Position numbers and translations under genes: made by a program
Assembly (NCBI RefSeq): GCF_014655955.1
Contig: NZ_BNBO01000001.1
Location: 82,617 to 146,616, forward strand
Reading direction: 5' to 3'
From: Kitasatospora indigofera
GTDB lineage: Bacteria > Actinomycetota > Actinomycetes > Streptomycetales > Streptomycetaceae
Length of the DNA: 64,000 nucleotides
The notes under the pieces: model-generated
Databases searched by the model: none
Seen by the model: only the letters and a program-made list of their open reading frames with translations
What the model was told of the DNA's origin: nothing
In this document: positions 9,138 to 18,781 of the stretch, one piece after another
How positions within the stretch are numbered: the stretch's first letter is position 1
How the letters are laid out: every line of letters begins with the position of its first letter

Positions 9138-9165
9138 CAGCGGGAGCGGGGGAGGACGGGAGGGG

Positions 9166-9876
9166 TCAGACCGGGATGTCGGTGGGCCGCAGCGACAGCA
9201 GCTCCCAGAAGCGCTCGCCGAGCGGCCGGGACGCCCGCGGCGGCTCGGGCTGCGCCGGGGCGGACGATCCCCAGCCGCCGGACCCCCAGTGCGCCGTCAC
9301 CTGGTACTCGTTCTGCAGGTCCGTCAGCACCGCCGCGAGCAGTTCCCCGGGCACCGGGACGATCCGCCCGACCGCCTTCACCTGGGCCTGCCAGCGCCCG
9401 TCGACGCAGCGGCGCAGCCGCTGGTCCAGCTCCTCGCCGCGGCCCAGCACGGCCACCACGTCCCGCAGCGTCATCCCGAGCACCTGCGCCAGCGCGTACG
9501 TCTGGTCCTCGTCCCCGGTCCACCGGCCGGCGTCCTCGGCGAGGTCGTAGACGCGCGGCGACAGGCCGATCCGGCGGGCGGCCTCGTCCCGGCCGAGCTC
9601 CCGGGCCACCCGGAAGTCGCGCAGGCAGGCCGGCCGGGCGCCCATCAGCTGGGCGGGCGGGCACCACAGGGCGCGGGCGAGGGCGATGAACTCCTCCTCG
9701 GAGGGCCTGATCTCTCCCGTCTCCCAGCCGATCACATGGGCCGGCAGCAGCCGGACCCCGTGCGCGGCCATCCCCTCCGCCACTTGATGAGGGGTCAGGC
9801 CGAGCCCGGCGCGGTGTGCCCTGGCCGCCGTGGGCGAGAAGGGCACCGGCGGCACCGAGGGCTTTCTGGATCGCAT
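9166..9876 (-). CDS. XRE-type helix-turn-helix protein with two HTH units
   Basis: A 236-residue protein starting at ATG 9874-9876. Residues about 17-62 form an XRE-like helix-turn-helix (GLTPHQVAEGMAAHG then HVIGWETGEIRPS). A second, weaker one follows at about 75-130 (DEAARRIGLSPRVYDLAE, then LAQVLGMTLRDVVAVLG). The C-terminal 100 residues are helical with no known motif and end in a Trp/Pro-rich tail. It is divergent from the cobalamin riboswitch operon with about 300 bp between. The frame is open far upstream but only this start gives XRE-like sequence. Target genes are unknown. Confidence 0.85.
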   Translation of the reverse strand: MRSRKPSVPPVPFSPTAARAHRAGLGLTPHQVAEGMAAHGVRLLPAHVIGWETGEIRPSEEEFIALARALWCPPAQLMGARPACLRDFRVARELGRDEAARRIGLSPRVYDLAEDAGRWTGDEDQTYALAQVLGMTLRDVVAVLGRGEELDQRLRRCVDGRWQAQVKAVGRIVPVPGELLAAVLTDLQNEYQVTAHWGSGGWGSSAPAQPEPPRASRPLGERFWELLSLRPTDIPV

Positions 9877-10182
9877 GAGCAACGACCGTACGGGCCGGGC
9901 CGGGAGGGCCCCAGACGCCGAACGCACGAAGCGCAGGTCAGGCCCCCGGTGGGCGACTGGCGGATCGTACAGATCCGTGCCGTCCGACGGGCGCGCTACT
10001 CGGAGGTAATGACGGTTTCCTCCAAGGCGGTCCGCTACGCGGGTAGCGCGACCCTGGCCTGCGCGGCTCGCGGGCCGGCCGCCCGGCGCCGGACGCGCGC
10101 CCGGCCCGCGCCGCGCACGGCGCACGCGGGCCGCGCGTGTGACCAAACCCTCGGTGGCCTTGGTTGACTCCCGGTTCGGCCG
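9877..10182. other. Divergent promoter region before the cobalamin riboswitch
   Basis: No gene. It holds the promoters of the XRE regulator (minus) and of the cobalamin operon (plus). I see no clear -35/-10 pair. Confidence 0.5.
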
Positions 10183-10355
10183 CGTGATGGGATCCATCAG
10201 CCAAACGGAGGCATGCAGAGGAAGCCGGTGCGAATCCGGCGCGGTCCCGCCACTGTCACCGGGGAGCACGCTCGAACCATGGTCACGGCGGTCCGTCAGA
10301 AGCCCGCGGGAAGGCCCGAGGGTGTGTCCGACCCGGAAGCCAGGAGACTCTCGCC
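10183..10355 (+). ncRNA. Cobalamin riboswitch (AdoCbl type)
   Basis: The conserved core is plain: AGGAAGCCGGTGCGAATCCGG, then GCGGTCCCGCCACTGTCA at about 10215-10259, which is the B12 box with the P5/P6 arms. The late conserved segment GAAGCCAGGAGACTC follows at 10336-10350. Between them lie the variable P7-P10 hairpins. The switch sits about 120 bases before cobD and should shut down the cobalamin operon when adenosylcobalamin is plentiful. Which mechanism it uses (terminator or start-site masking) is not clear, because the leader between it and cobD shows no T tract and no obvious ribosome site. Confidence 0.95.
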
Positions 10356-10475
10356 CCCGGTACGTCGATCCAGGGCGCGGACCCTGAGTGAGGACACGCA
10401 CGCCATGCAGGCTGCCCGGGCCGTCCAGCGGCCACCGTCGAACCGAGCCCGCCGCCGTACCGCCGCGCCCCTGCC

Positions 10476-11459
10476 GTGCGCGGGCTGACCCGCGGCGCAG
10501 CCTTCGCCCTGGGCGCCGTCGCCGGACACCTGGCCGACGCCCGCTTCGCCGACCCGCGGCGCGGTCACCCGGTGGCCGCCTTCGGCACCGCCGCCGGCCG
10601 CCTGGAGCGGCTGCTCTGGCGCGACCGGCGGGCGGCCGGCGCCGCGTACACCGCGCTCTGCGTCGGGACGGTCGCGGCCGGCGCCGTACTGGCCGACCGC
10701 ACCCTGGGACGCTCCCCGGCCGGGCGGACGGCACTGGCCGCCGCCGCGACCTGGACGGTGCTCGGCGGCACCTCGCTCACCCGGGAGGCCAGGACCATCG
10801 GGCGCTCGCTCTCCACTGGCGACCTCACCGCCGCCCGGGAGCGGCTGCCGCACCTGTGCGGGCGCGACCCGAGCGCGCTGGACGAGCAGCAGATCGCCCG
10901 CGCGGTGGTGGAGTCGGTCGCCGAGAACACCGCCGACGCGGTGGTGAACGCCCTGGTCTGGGGTGCCCTGGCCGGCACCCCCGGCCTGCTCGCCTTCCGG
11001 GCCGTCAACACCCTGGACGCGATGGTCGGGCACCGCTCGCCGCGCTACGCCCGCTTCGGCTGGGCCTCGGCCCGGCTGGACGACGTGGCCGGCTGGCCCG
11101 GCGCCCGGCTCACCGCGCTGCTGACCGTCTGCGCGGCGCCCCACCGGGCCGGCGCCTGGCGGGTCTGGCACCGCGACGGCGCCGCCCACCCCAGCCCCAA
11201 CGCCGGCCGGGCCGAGGCCGCCTTCGCCGGCGCGCTGGGCGTGCGCCTGGGCGGCACCCTGGCCTACGGCACGAGGGTCGAGCACCGGCCGGTGCTGGGC
11301 GGCGAACTGCCCCCGGTCGAGGTGGCCGACATCGAACGGGCCTGCCGGCTCTCCCGCCGGGTGGGGCTGCTCGCGCTCGGCGTCACCGCCGCCGGGCACG
11401 CCCTCCTGCACGGTGCGGGCCGGGGCCTCACACGTCAACGAAAGGGTGGCCGCAATTGA
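10476..11459 (+). CDS. cobD: Adenosylcobinamide-phosphate synthase CobD/CbiB
   Basis: A 327-residue membrane enzyme that joins adenosylcobyric acid to aminopropanol (phosphate). Family marks: HPVAAFG near the start, then RPHL(C)[23 protein letters not shown] and the [27 protein letters not shown] block, followed by [23 protein letters not shown]. Several hydrophobic helices fit the inner membrane. The start is GTG at 10476; no good ribosome site is seen, which may reflect riboswitch control. It overlaps cobQ by 4 bp (TTGA). Confidence 0.95.
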   Translation: MRGLTRGAAFALGAVAGHLADARFADPRRGHPVAAFGTAAGRLERLLWRDRRAAGAAYTALCVGTVAAGAVLADRTLGRSPAGRTALAAAATWTVLGGTSLTREARTIGRSLSTGDLTAARERLPHLCGRDPSALDEQQIARAVVESVAENTADAVVNALVWGALAGTPGLLAFRAVNTLDAMVGHRSPRYARFGWASARLDDVAGWPGARLTALLTVCAAPHRAGAWRVWHRDGAAHPSPNAGRAEAAFAGALGVRLGGTLAYGTRVEHRPVLGGELPPVEVADIERACRLSRRVGLLALGVTAAGHALLHGAGRGLTRQRKGGRN

Positions 11460-12955
11460 GCGGGGCACTGCTGGTCGCCGGAACGACCTCGGACGCCGGC
11501 AAGAGCGTGGTCACGGCCGGGATCTGCCGCTGGCTGGCCCGACAGGGCGTCAGGGTCGCGCCGTTCAAGGCGCAGAACATGTCGCTGAACTCCTTCGTCA
11601 CCGCCGACGGCGCCGAGATCGGCCGTGCGCAGGCGATGCAGGCGCAGGCCGCCCGGGTCGAGCCGGAGGCGGCGATGAACCCGGTGCTGCTCAAGCCCGG
11701 CGCGGACGGCCGCAGCCAGGTGGTGCTGCTCGGTCGGGCGGTCGCCGAGGTCGGCGCGCTGGACTACCGCGAGCGCAAGCCCGTCCTGCTGGAGCGGTCC
11801 CTGGAGTGCCTGGCCGACCTGCGCCGGCGCTACGACGTGGTGGTCTGCGAGGGCGCCGGCTCGCCCGCCGAGATCAACCTGCGGGACCGCGACATCGCCA
11901 ACATGGGCCTGGCCACCGCCGCCGCGCTGCCCGTGGTGGTGGTCGGCGACATCGACCGCGGCGGGGTCTTCGCCGCCATGTACGGGACGCTGGCGCTGCT
12001 CTCGGCCGAGGACCAGCGGCACGTGGCCGGCTGGTTCGTGAACAAGTTCCGCGGCGACGCCCGGCTGCTGGAGCCCGGCCTGGAGATGCTGCACCGGCTG
12101 ACCGGCCGTCCGGTGCTCGGCACCCTGCCGATGCTGAAGGGCCTGTGGCTGGACGCCGAGGACTCGCTCGACCTCTCCACCGTGGTCGACCGCGAGGACG
12201 CGCGCGGCCCGCTCGGCGCGGACGTGCTGCGGGTGGCCGTGCTGCGGTTCCCCCGGCTGTCCAACTTCACCGACGTGGACGCGCTGGCCCAGGAGCCCGG
12301 GGTGCTGGTCCGCTGGGCCACCCGCCCCGAGGAGCTGGCCGACGCCGACCTGGTGATCCTGCCCGGCACCCGGGCCACCGTCGCCGACCTGGCCTGGCTG
12401 CGCGAGCGCGGCCTGGAGCCGGCCCTGCGGGCCCGGGCCGACGCCGGGCTGCCGGTGCTCGGCGTCTGCGGCGGCTACCAGATGCTGGCCCGCGGGATCG
12501 ACGACCGGGTCGAGTCGAAGGCCGGCACCGTCGACGGGCTGGGGCTGCTGCCCGCGCACGTCCGGTTCGGCGCCGAGAAGGTGCTGGCCCGCCCCGTGGG
12601 CGAGGCCTTCGGGCAGCGGGTCGAGGGCTACGAGATCCACCACGGCGTGGTCACGGTCGATGGCGGGGAGCCCTTCCTGGACGGCTGCCGGGACGGGTCG
12701 GTGTGGGGGACGACCTGGCACGGCGCGCTGGAGAACGACGGGTTCCGCCGGGAGCTGCTGCGCGAGGTGGCGAAGCTGGCCGGGCGCGCGTTCGTCCCGG
12801 CGCCGGACACCTGCTTCGCCGAGGCGCGGGAGGCCCGGCTGGACCGGCTCGGCGACCTGATCGAGGAACACGCCGACACCGGCGCGCTGTGGCGGCTGAT
12901 CGAGGGCGGCGTCCCGGCGGACGGCCTGCCGTTCGTGCCGCCGGGTGCGCCGTGA
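11456..12955 (+). CDS. cobQ: Cobyric acid synthase (glutamine-hydrolysing)
   Basis: A 499-residue two-domain amidase. The N-terminal domain is a dethiobiotin-synthetase-like ATPase with the P-loop-like GTTSDAGKS and the [10 protein letters not shown] block. The C-terminal domain is a class-I glutamine amidotransferase with the catalytic Cys in GVCGGYQML and the His in YEIHHG. It amidates four side chains of adenosylcobyrinate a,c-diamide. The TTG start at 11456 has AAAGG at 11441-11445 and overlaps the cobD stop, so the two are coupled. Confidence 0.95.
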   Translation: MSGALLVAGTTSDAGKSVVTAGICRWLARQGVRVAPFKAQNMSLNSFVTADGAEIGRAQAMQAQAARVEPEAAMNPVLLKPGADGRSQVVLLGRAVAEVGALDYRERKPVLLERSLECLADLRRRYDVVVCEGAGSPAEINLRDRDIANMGLATAAALPVVVVGDIDRGGVFAAMYGTLALLSAEDQRHVAGWFVNKFRGDARLLEPGLEMLHRLTGRPVLGTLPMLKGLWLDAEDSLDLSTVVDREDARGPLGADVLRVAVLRFPRLSNFTDVDALAQEPGVLVRWATRPEELADADLVILPGTRATVADLAWLRERGLEPALRARADAGLPVLGVCGGYQMLARGIDDRVESKAGTVDGLGLLPAHVRFGAEKVLARPVGEAFGQRVEGYEIHHGVVTVDGGEPFLDGCRDGSVWGTTWHGALENDGFRRELLREVAKLAGRAFVPAPDTCFAEAREARLDRLGDLIEEHADTGALWRLIEGGVPADGLPFVPPGAP

Positions 12956-13007
12956 AGACGTTGCTGGGTACGGATGCCGCAGGACCGGCCAAGGAGAGGG
13001 ACACCCG

Positions 13008-15164
13008 ATGACTGACGTCCGATACCCGTTCACCGCGATCGTCGGCATGGCCGACCTGCGGCTCGGACTGCTGCTCAACGCGGTCTCGCCGGCCGTCGGC
13101 GGGGTGCTGGTCCGCGGCGAGAAGGGCACCGCGAAGTCCACCATGGTCCGCGCGCTGGCCGGCCTGCTGCCCTCGATCAGCACCGTCGAGGGCTGCCGCT
13201 TCGCCTGCGACCCCGCCGCCCCCGACCCGCAGTGCCCGGACGGCGCCCACGAAGGCCCGGCCGGCACCGACCGGGCCGCCCGGCTGGTCGAACTGCCGGT
13301 CGGCGTCACCGAGGACCGGATCGTCGGCTCGCTCGACCTGGAGCGGGCGCTGACCGAGGGCGTCAAGGCCTACGAGCCGGGCCTGCTGGCCAAGGCCCAC
13401 CGCGGCGTGCTCTACATCGACGAGGTCAACCTGCTCCAGGACCACGTCGTCGACCTGCTGCTGGACGCCGCCGCGATGGGCCGCTCGTACGTCGAGCGGG
13501 AGGGCGTCTCGGTACGGCACGCCGCCCGCTTCCTGCTGGTCGGCACGATGAACCCGGAGGAGGGCGAGCTGCGGCCGCAGCTGCTCGACCGCTTCGGCCT
13601 CACCGTGGAGATCGCCGCCACCCGGGAGCCGCGCGAGCGCGCCGAGGTGGTCCGCCGCAGGCTGGCCTACGACGCCGACCCGGCCGCCTTCGCCGACCGC
13701 TTCGCGGGTGAGGAGCGGACCCTCGCCGAGCGGATCACCGCCGCCCGCGCCCTGCTGCCGGAGGTCGCACTGACCGACACGGCACTGCGCCAGATCACCG
13801 CCGTCTGCGCGGCCTTCGAGGTGGACGGGCTGCGCGCGGACATCGTGATGGCCCGCACCGCGGTGGCGCTGGCCGCCTGGGCGGGCCGCACCGAGGTGCT
13901 GGAGGAGGACGTCCGCAAGGCCGCCCGGCTCGCCCTGCCGCACCGCCGCCGGCGCAACCCCTTCGACGCGCCCGGCCTGGACGAGGAGAAGCTGGACCGG
14001 ACCCTGGAGGAGCACGCCGAACCGGAGGAGCAGCCCGAGGACACCGGCGCCCAGGAGGCCTCCGAGGGCCGCGGGCCGGACGAGGAGCAGCCCGGCCCGG
14101 ACGGCGGCGGCCCGGACGACGACGGCCCCGGGGACGGCGGCCCGGACGACGGCGGCCCCGGCGGCGGCGCGCCCGACCCCGCCGGACCGGCCGCGCCCAC
14201 GGAGTTCGCCGCCACCGACACGGCGCCCGCGCCGGACGCCCCCGAGACGGACGTCCCCGCCCAGGGCCCCCGCCCGGCCCGGGAGAGCGCGCCGGTCGCC
14301 GCCGGGGAGCCGTACCGGACCAAGCTCTTCAAGGTGCCCGGCACCGGCAAGGGCGCCCAGGGGCGCCGCTCCCCCGCCGAGACCGACGGCGGCCACACCA
14401 TCCGGGCCCGCCGCCCGGCCGGCCAGCTGACCAGGCTGCACCTGGCCGCCACCCTCCAGGCCGCCGCCCCGCACCAGCACGTGCGCGGGCGCACCGGCCG
14501 GGCGCTGGAGCTGCGCCGGGACGACTTCCGCGAGCAGGTGCGCCAGGGCCGGGAGTCCAACCTGGTGCTGTTCGTGGTCGACGCCTCCGGGTCGATGGCG
14601 GCCCGGCAGCGGATGACCGCCGTCAAGGGCGCCGTGCTCTCCCTGCTGATGGACGCGTACCAGCGGCGCGACAAGGTCGGCCTGATCACCTTCCGCGGCG
14701 CCGGCGCCGAGCTGGCCCTGCCGCCGACCTCCTCGGTGGAGGTCGGCGCGGCCCGGCTGGAGTCGCTGCCGACCGGCGGCCGCACCCCGCTGGCGGCCGG
14801 CCTGCTGCGGGCCCACGAGACCCTGCGGGTCGAGCGGATGCGCGACCCGCACCGCCGGCCGCTGCTGGTCGTGGTCACCGACGGCCGGGCCACCGGCGGG
14901 CGGGACGCGCTCGCCGACGCGGGCCGGGCCGCCGGGCTGCTGGCCGCCCAGGGCCTGGCGAGCGTGGTGCTGGACTGCGAGTCCGGCCCCGTCCGGCTCG
15001 GCCTGGCCCGCCGGCTCGCCGGACAGCTCGGCGCCTCCGCCGTGACCCTGGACGAACTGCGGGCCGAGGGCGTCGCCGCGCTCGTGCACGCCCACCGGCC
15101 CGCCGGCAGCACCGGCACGGCCACCCGCACCGCCACCAGCACCGCCGACCGAAAGGCAGCCTGA
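13008..15164 (+). CDS. Fused AAA+/VWA chelatase subunit (BchI-BchD-like), probable cobaltochelatase partner
   Basis: A 718-residue protein combining the two small subunits of Mg/Co chelatases. Residues 1-320 are an AAA+ domain: Walker A GEKGTAKS near residue 35, Walker B GVLYIDEVNLL near 130 and a sensor GTMNPEEGELRPQLLDRFG. Residues about 335-440 are an acidic Glu/Asp/Gly/Pro linker. Residues from about 515 form a von Willebrand A domain with the MIDAS motif DASGS. It should power cobalt insertion together with the large CobN subunit, which is not in this window. A strong AAGGAGAGGG precedes the ATG. Mg-chelatase activity is unlikely here, because all neighbours are cobalamin genes. Confidence 0.9.
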   Translation: MTDVRYPFTAIVGMADLRLGLLLNAVSPAVGGVLVRGEKGTAKSTMVRALAGLLPSISTVEGCRFACDPAAPDPQCPDGAHEGPAGTDRAARLVELPVGVTEDRIVGSLDLERALTEGVKAYEPGLLAKAHRGVLYIDEVNLLQDHVVDLLLDAAAMGRSYVEREGVSVRHAARFLLVGTMNPEEGELRPQLLDRFGLTVEIAATREPRERAEVVRRRLAYDADPAAFADRFAGEERTLAERITAARALLPEVALTDTALRQITAVCAAFEVDGLRADIVMARTAVALAAWAGRTEVLEEDVRKAARLALPHRRRRNPFDAPGLDEEKLDRTLEEHAEPEEQPEDTGAQEASEGRGPDEEQPGPDGGGPDDDGPGDGGPDDGGPGGGAPDPAGPAAPTEFAATDTAPAPDAPETDVPAQGPRPARESAPVAAGEPYRTKLFKVPGTGKGAQGRRSPAETDGGHTIRARRPAGQLTRLHLAATLQAAAPHQHVRGRTGRALELRRDDFREQVRQGRESNLVLFVVDASGSMAARQRMTAVKGAVLSLLMDAYQRRDKVGLITFRGAGAELALPPTSSVEVGAARLESLPTGGRTPLAAGLLRAHETLRVERMRDPHRRPLLVVVTDGRATGGRDALADAGRAAGLLAAQGLASVVLDCESGPVRLGLARRLAGQLGASAVTLDELRAEGVAALVHAHRPAGSTGTATRTATSTADRKAA

Positions 15165-15167
15165 CCC

Positions 15168-15773
15168 ATGCCACAGGGAAAGCCGGAGAGCGTCCCCGAC
15201 GACGGCCTGACCACCCGCCAGCGCCGCACCCTGCCGATCACGGCCGTGCACACCGGGCCCGGCAAGGGCAAGTCCACCGCCGCCTTCGGGATGGCGCTGC
15301 GGGCCTGGAACCAGGGCTGGCCGGTCGGGGTGTTCCAGTTCGTGAAGTCCGCCAAGTGGAAGGTCGGCGAGGAGAACGCGCTGCGGGTGCTCGGCGCCTC
15401 CGGCGAGGGCGGCACGGTCGCCTGGCACAAGATGGGCGAGGGCTGGTCCTGGGTGCAGCGCAACGCCGACATGGTCGAGTCCAGCGAGGACGCCGCCAAG
15501 GAGGGCTGGGAGCAGGTCAAGCGCGACCTGGCCGCCGAGACCTACCGCTTCTACGTGCTCGACGAGTTCACCTACCCCATGCACTGGGGCTGGGTCGACG
15601 TGGAGGAGGTCGTCGCGGTGCTCAAGGACCGCCCCGGCAACCAGCACGTGGTCATCACCGGCCGCTACGCCAAGGAGCCGCTGACCGACCTCGCCGACCT
15701 GGTCACCGAGATGACCAAGGTCAAGCACCCCATGGACGCCGGCCGCAAGGGCCAGCGCGGTATCGAGTGGTAG
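15168..15773 (+). CDS. cobO: Cob(I)yrinic acid a,c-diamide adenosyltransferase
   Basis: A 201-residue CobA/CobO/BtuR-type enzyme that puts the adenosyl group on reduced corrinoid. The P-loop GPGKGKST lies at about residue 31. Other marks are the FVKSAKWKVGEE block, the MGEGWSW segment, VLDEF(T)Y and the closing VTEMTKVKHPMDAGRKGQRGIEW region. It starts 3 bp after the chelatase stop, behind GAAAGG. Confidence 0.96.
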   Translation: MPQGKPESVPDDGLTTRQRRTLPITAVHTGPGKGKSTAAFGMALRAWNQGWPVGVFQFVKSAKWKVGEENALRVLGASGEGGTVAWHKMGEGWSWVQRNADMVESSEDAAKEGWEQVKRDLAAETYRFYVLDEFTYPMHWGWVDVEEVVAVLKDRPGNQHVVITGRYAKEPLTDLADLVTEMTKVKHPMDAGRKGQRGIEW

Positions 15774-15786
15774 AGCCGACGCAGCC

Positions 15787-17160
15787 GTGAGCACCGTGAA
15801 CATCCCCCGCATCGTCGTCGCCGCGCCGGCCTCCGGCACGGGCAAGACCACCGTCGCCACCGGGCTGATGGCGGCGCTGTCCGCCCGGGGCCTGGCGGTC
15901 TCGCCGCACAAGGTCGGCCCGGACTACATCGACCCGGGCTACCACTCGCTGGCCGCCGGGCGCCCGGGCCGCAACCTGGACGCCTGGATGTGCGGTCCGC
16001 AGCGGATCGCCCCGCTGTTCCTGCACGGCGCGGCCGGCGCCGACGTCGCCGTGGTCGAGGGCGTGATGGGGCTGTTCGACGGTGCCTCCGGGCAGGGCGA
16101 GCTGGCCTCCACCGCCCATGTCGCCAAGCTGCTGAAGGCCCCCGTGGTGCTGGTGGTGGACGCCTCCTCGCAGTCCCGGTCGGTGGCCGCCCTGGTGCAC
16201 GGATTCGCCTCCTGGGACCCGGAGGTCCGGCTCGCCGGGGTGATCCTCAACCGGGTCGCCTCCGACCGCCACGAGCTGCTGCTGCGGGAGGCGCTGGAGG
16301 AGGGCTCCGGCGTCCCCGTGCTCGGCTCGGTGCGCCGCTCGGCCGCGGTCGCCACCCCGTCCCGGCACCTCGGGCTGATCCCGGCGGTCGAGCGCTCGGC
16401 CGAAGCCGTGCGCGCGGTACGGGACATGGGCGGACTGATCGCCGCCTCGGTCGACCTGGACGCGGTGCTGGCCCTGGCCCGGACCGCTCCCGCGCTGCCG
16501 GACGCCGCCTGGGACCCGGCCGCCGAGGTCACCCCCGTCGCGGGCCGGCGCCCCCGGATCGCGCTCGCCGCCGGCGCCGCGTTCTCCTTCTCGTACGCCG
16601 AGAACGCCGAACTGCTGGCCGCCGCCGGGGCCGAGGTGCTGCCCTTCGACCCGCTGCACGCCACGGAGCTGCCCGCCGGGACCGCCGGCCTGGTGATCGG
16701 CGGCGGGTTCCCCGAGATGTACGTGGCCGAGCTGAGCGCCAACACCGCGCTGCGCGAGGCGATCCGCGCGCTGGCCGCGGGCGGGGCGCCGGTCGCCGCC
16801 GAGTGCGCCGGACTGCTCTACCTGGGGCAGGAGTTGGACGGCCGCCCGATGTGCGGAGTGCTCGACACCGACGCACGGATGACCGAGCGGCTCACCCTCG
16901 GGTACCGCGAGGCGGTCGCCCTGCACGACTCCCCGCTGGCCCCGGCGGGGACCCGGGTCCGCGGCCACGAGTTCCACCGCACGGTCTGCGAACCGGGCGC
17001 CGGCAAGGAGCCCGCCTGGGGCTGGCGCACCCCCGCCGGGCCCCGGACGGAGGGCTTCGCGGCCGGCAACGTGCACGCCTCCTACCTGCACCTGCACTGG
17101 GCCGGGGCGCCGCAGCTCGCCGAGCACTTCGTCGCCGCGGCCGCCGGCGGCGTGAGCTGA
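15787..17160 (+). CDS. cobB: Cobyrinate a,c-diamide synthase
   Basis: A 457-residue glutamine-dependent amidase. The N-terminal ATPase half has APASGTGKTT and the VSPHKVGPDYIDPG(Y)H block; the C-terminal class-I amidotransferase half has the catalytic Cys in AAECAGLLYLG and the late His in GNVHASYLHLH. It amidates positions a and c of cobyrinate and so feeds CobO and CobQ. GTG start 13 bp after cobO. It ends the riboswitch-led operon. Confidence 0.95.
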   Translation: MSTVNIPRIVVAAPASGTGKTTVATGLMAALSARGLAVSPHKVGPDYIDPGYHSLAAGRPGRNLDAWMCGPQRIAPLFLHGAAGADVAVVEGVMGLFDGASGQGELASTAHVAKLLKAPVVLVVDASSQSRSVAALVHGFASWDPEVRLAGVILNRVASDRHELLLREALEEGSGVPVLGSVRRSAAVATPSRHLGLIPAVERSAEAVRAVRDMGGLIAASVDLDAVLALARTAPALPDAAWDPAAEVTPVAGRRPRIALAAGAAFSFSYAENAELLAAAGAEVLPFDPLHATELPAGTAGLVIGGGFPEMYVAELSANTALREAIRALAAGGAPVAAECAGLLYLGQELDGRPMCGVLDTDARMTERLTLGYREAVALHDSPLAPAGTRVRGHEFHRTVCEPGAGKEPAWGWRTPAGPRTEGFAAGNVHASYLHLHWAGAPQLAEHFVAAAAGGVS

Positions 17161-17236
17161 CCTGTCGTCAGACCGTGCGCCGGGCAGTCGTGCCGGGCCC
17201 TGTCCGCCGGGCGGGGGCCGCGGCTAAGCTGCGGCC

Positions 17237-18253
17237 ATGATGGTCCGGGCGCTGCTGCGCTTCCTCGCCGTGTCGCCGTTCCTCGCCGCGGTCACCTCCA
17301 CCTTCGGCTACGCGGGGAGCCTGCTGGTCATCCTGTCCGGCAACGAGCCGAAGCTCGCCGAGGACCTCCAGCGGCACCCGGAGGCCTGGGCGGGCGGCCT
17401 GCTGGCGCTGCCCGCCGCCCTGCTGATCGCCCACTGGTACCGGCCGGACCGCGGGCGGCGGCTGCCGTGGGGGCGACTCGCTGCCCGGGCCGCCGTGCTG
17501 TTCGCCGGCGCGACCGGCGGCGAGGTCGTCGCCTGGGCCTACGGCCTGCCGCTGTACAGCGCCGCCGGCCTCGCGGTGCTCGTCCCGCTGTACGTGACCG
17601 GGCTCTGCGTGGCCGGCTGGGGGATGCTGAACCCGCACCGGCACCGGAGCCTGCTGCCGGGCGCGGCGCTGCTCCTCGCGGGCTCCGTCACCGCCGTGGT
17701 GCTGCTCGACAAGGGCTCGGCGCCGGCCCTGTTCGCCTACTACGCCGCCCTCGCGGCCGGGGTGCTCCTGCTCCTCGCCCTGTGCCGGCTGGCCTGGGTC
17801 CGGCGGCTGGTCGGCCTGGCGCCGCTGCCCGCGCCCGCCCCCGACCTCCCGCCGGCGTACCGCCGGGGCCGGTGGCCGCAGCCGGGCGAGATCTGGTGGG
17901 CCGAGGTCCCCTTCACCGACGTCGCGGACTCCAAGGACCGCCCGGTGCTGGTCTACCGGCTGCTGCCCGACCACGTCGAGGTGCTCCGGAGCACCAGCCA
18001 GGACCGGCTGGACCGCCCCGACCACATCCTGCTGCCGACCGCCGGCTGGGACCGCCGTGCCACCCACGACAGCTGCCTGGACCTGCGGCTGCGGCAGCTG
18101 CCCCCCGGCAACTTCCGCCGCTACGCGGGTCCTTGCCCGCCGGGCGTGTGGGCCGAGGTCGGCAGCCGGGCGCTCGGGTACGCCGCCGTCCCGCGCCAGG
18201 CGCACCCGGGGACGGACGCGGGGCCCCCGCGGGCCGGCCGCGGGCACGGCTGA
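17237..18253 (+). CDS. Polytopic membrane protein with a C-terminal PemK/MazF-like domain
   Basis: A 338-residue protein with two parts. Residues 1-190 hold about six hydrophobic helices, separated by short basic loops. After a Pro-rich linker, residues about 215-310 match the toxin-fold pattern of PemK/MazF: PQPGEIWWAEVPF, then SKDRPVLVYR, VEVLRSTSQD, and a LDLRLRQLPPGNFRR close. In free MazF toxins these mark the RNA-binding strand and the conserved Arg-Pro turn. No antitoxin-like gene lies beside it, so a house-keeping or signalling use of the fold is more likely than a classical toxin. Tandem ATGs stand at 17237 and 17240. Confidence 0.85.
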   Translation: MMVRALLRFLAVSPFLAAVTSTFGYAGSLLVILSGNEPKLAEDLQRHPEAWAGGLLALPAALLIAHWYRPDRGRRLPWGRLAARAAVLFAGATGGEVVAWAYGLPLYSAAGLAVLVPLYVTGLCVAGWGMLNPHRHRSLLPGAALLLAGSVTAVVLLDKGSAPALFAYYAALAAGVLLLLALCRLAWVRRLVGLAPLPAPAPDLPPAYRRGRWPQPGEIWWAEVPFTDVADSKDRPVLVYRLLPDHVEVLRSTSQDRLDRPDHILLPTAGWDRRATHDSCLDLRLRQLPPGNFRRYAGPCPPGVWAEVGSRALGYAAVPRQAHPGTDAGPPRAGRGHG

Positions 18254-18307
18254 CCCGGGGGCGCCTGACGCGCACGGGGCCGCCGGCACGAGGGCGCCGG
18301 CCGGGCC

Positions 18308-18781
18308 TCAGGGCCGGGCGTACGTCCGGGTGATGATCTCCATGTTGTGGCCGTCGGGGTCGGCGAAGTAGGCGCCCCGGCCGCCGAAGAGGTGGTTCAC
18401 CCGGCCGGGCCCGGTGTGGTCCGGGTTGGCGTAGTAGGTGACCCGGAGCGACTCCAACCGCCCGATCACGACGTCGAAGGCGTCCTCCGGCACCAGGAAG
18501 GCGTAGTGCTGCGACTGGATCGGCTCGTCCCGCTGCCGGTGGAAGTCGAGCGTCACGCCGTTGCCCAGGTCGACGGGCAGGAACGGACCGAACGGGGCAC
18601 CGACCGCCAGACCCAGGACCTCGGCGAGGAACTCGGCCGAGACCTGCCGGTCGGTGGCGTGGACGACGGTGTGGTCGAGCCGGACGGCTCCGCCGGGCGG
18701 CGTGGACGGGTGCTGCGGCTGGTGCGGGTGCGGCGGCTGGTGCTGCGGCTGGTGCGGGTGCTGCGGCTGGTCGGGCGACAT
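18308..18781 (-). CDS. VOC-family (glyoxalase/dioxygenase fold) protein with His/Pro/Gln-rich head
   Basis: With ATG at 18779-18781 behind GGAGAG the product has 157 residues. Residues from about 33 form one VOC unit of beta-alpha-beta-beta-beta modules: LDHTVVHATD supplies a His, and the end FADPDGHNMEI supplies a Glu, both typical metal ligands. The N-terminal 30 residues are a low-complexity run of His, Pro and Gln (PQHPHQPQ units). The DNA there is a short imperfect repeat. Function is unknown; VOC proteins include glyoxalases, antibiotic-binding proteins and dioxygenases. The His-rich head might bind metal. Confidence 0.88.
   Translation of the reverse strand: MSPDQPQHPHQPQHQPPHPHQPQHPSTPPGGAVRLDHTVVHATDRQVSAEFLAEVLGLAVGAPFGPFLPVDLGNGVTLDFHRQRDEPIQSQHYAFLVPEDAFDVVIGRLESLRVTYYANPDHTGPGRVNHLFGGRGAYFADPDGHNMEIITRTYARP

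Noticed and set aside
12651..15911. 1086-codon open frame on the minus strand
   Set aside because: It is antisense to cobQ, the chelatase gene and cobO, all with clear motifs; its Gly/Gln/His/Val-rich product is a GC-bias shadow.
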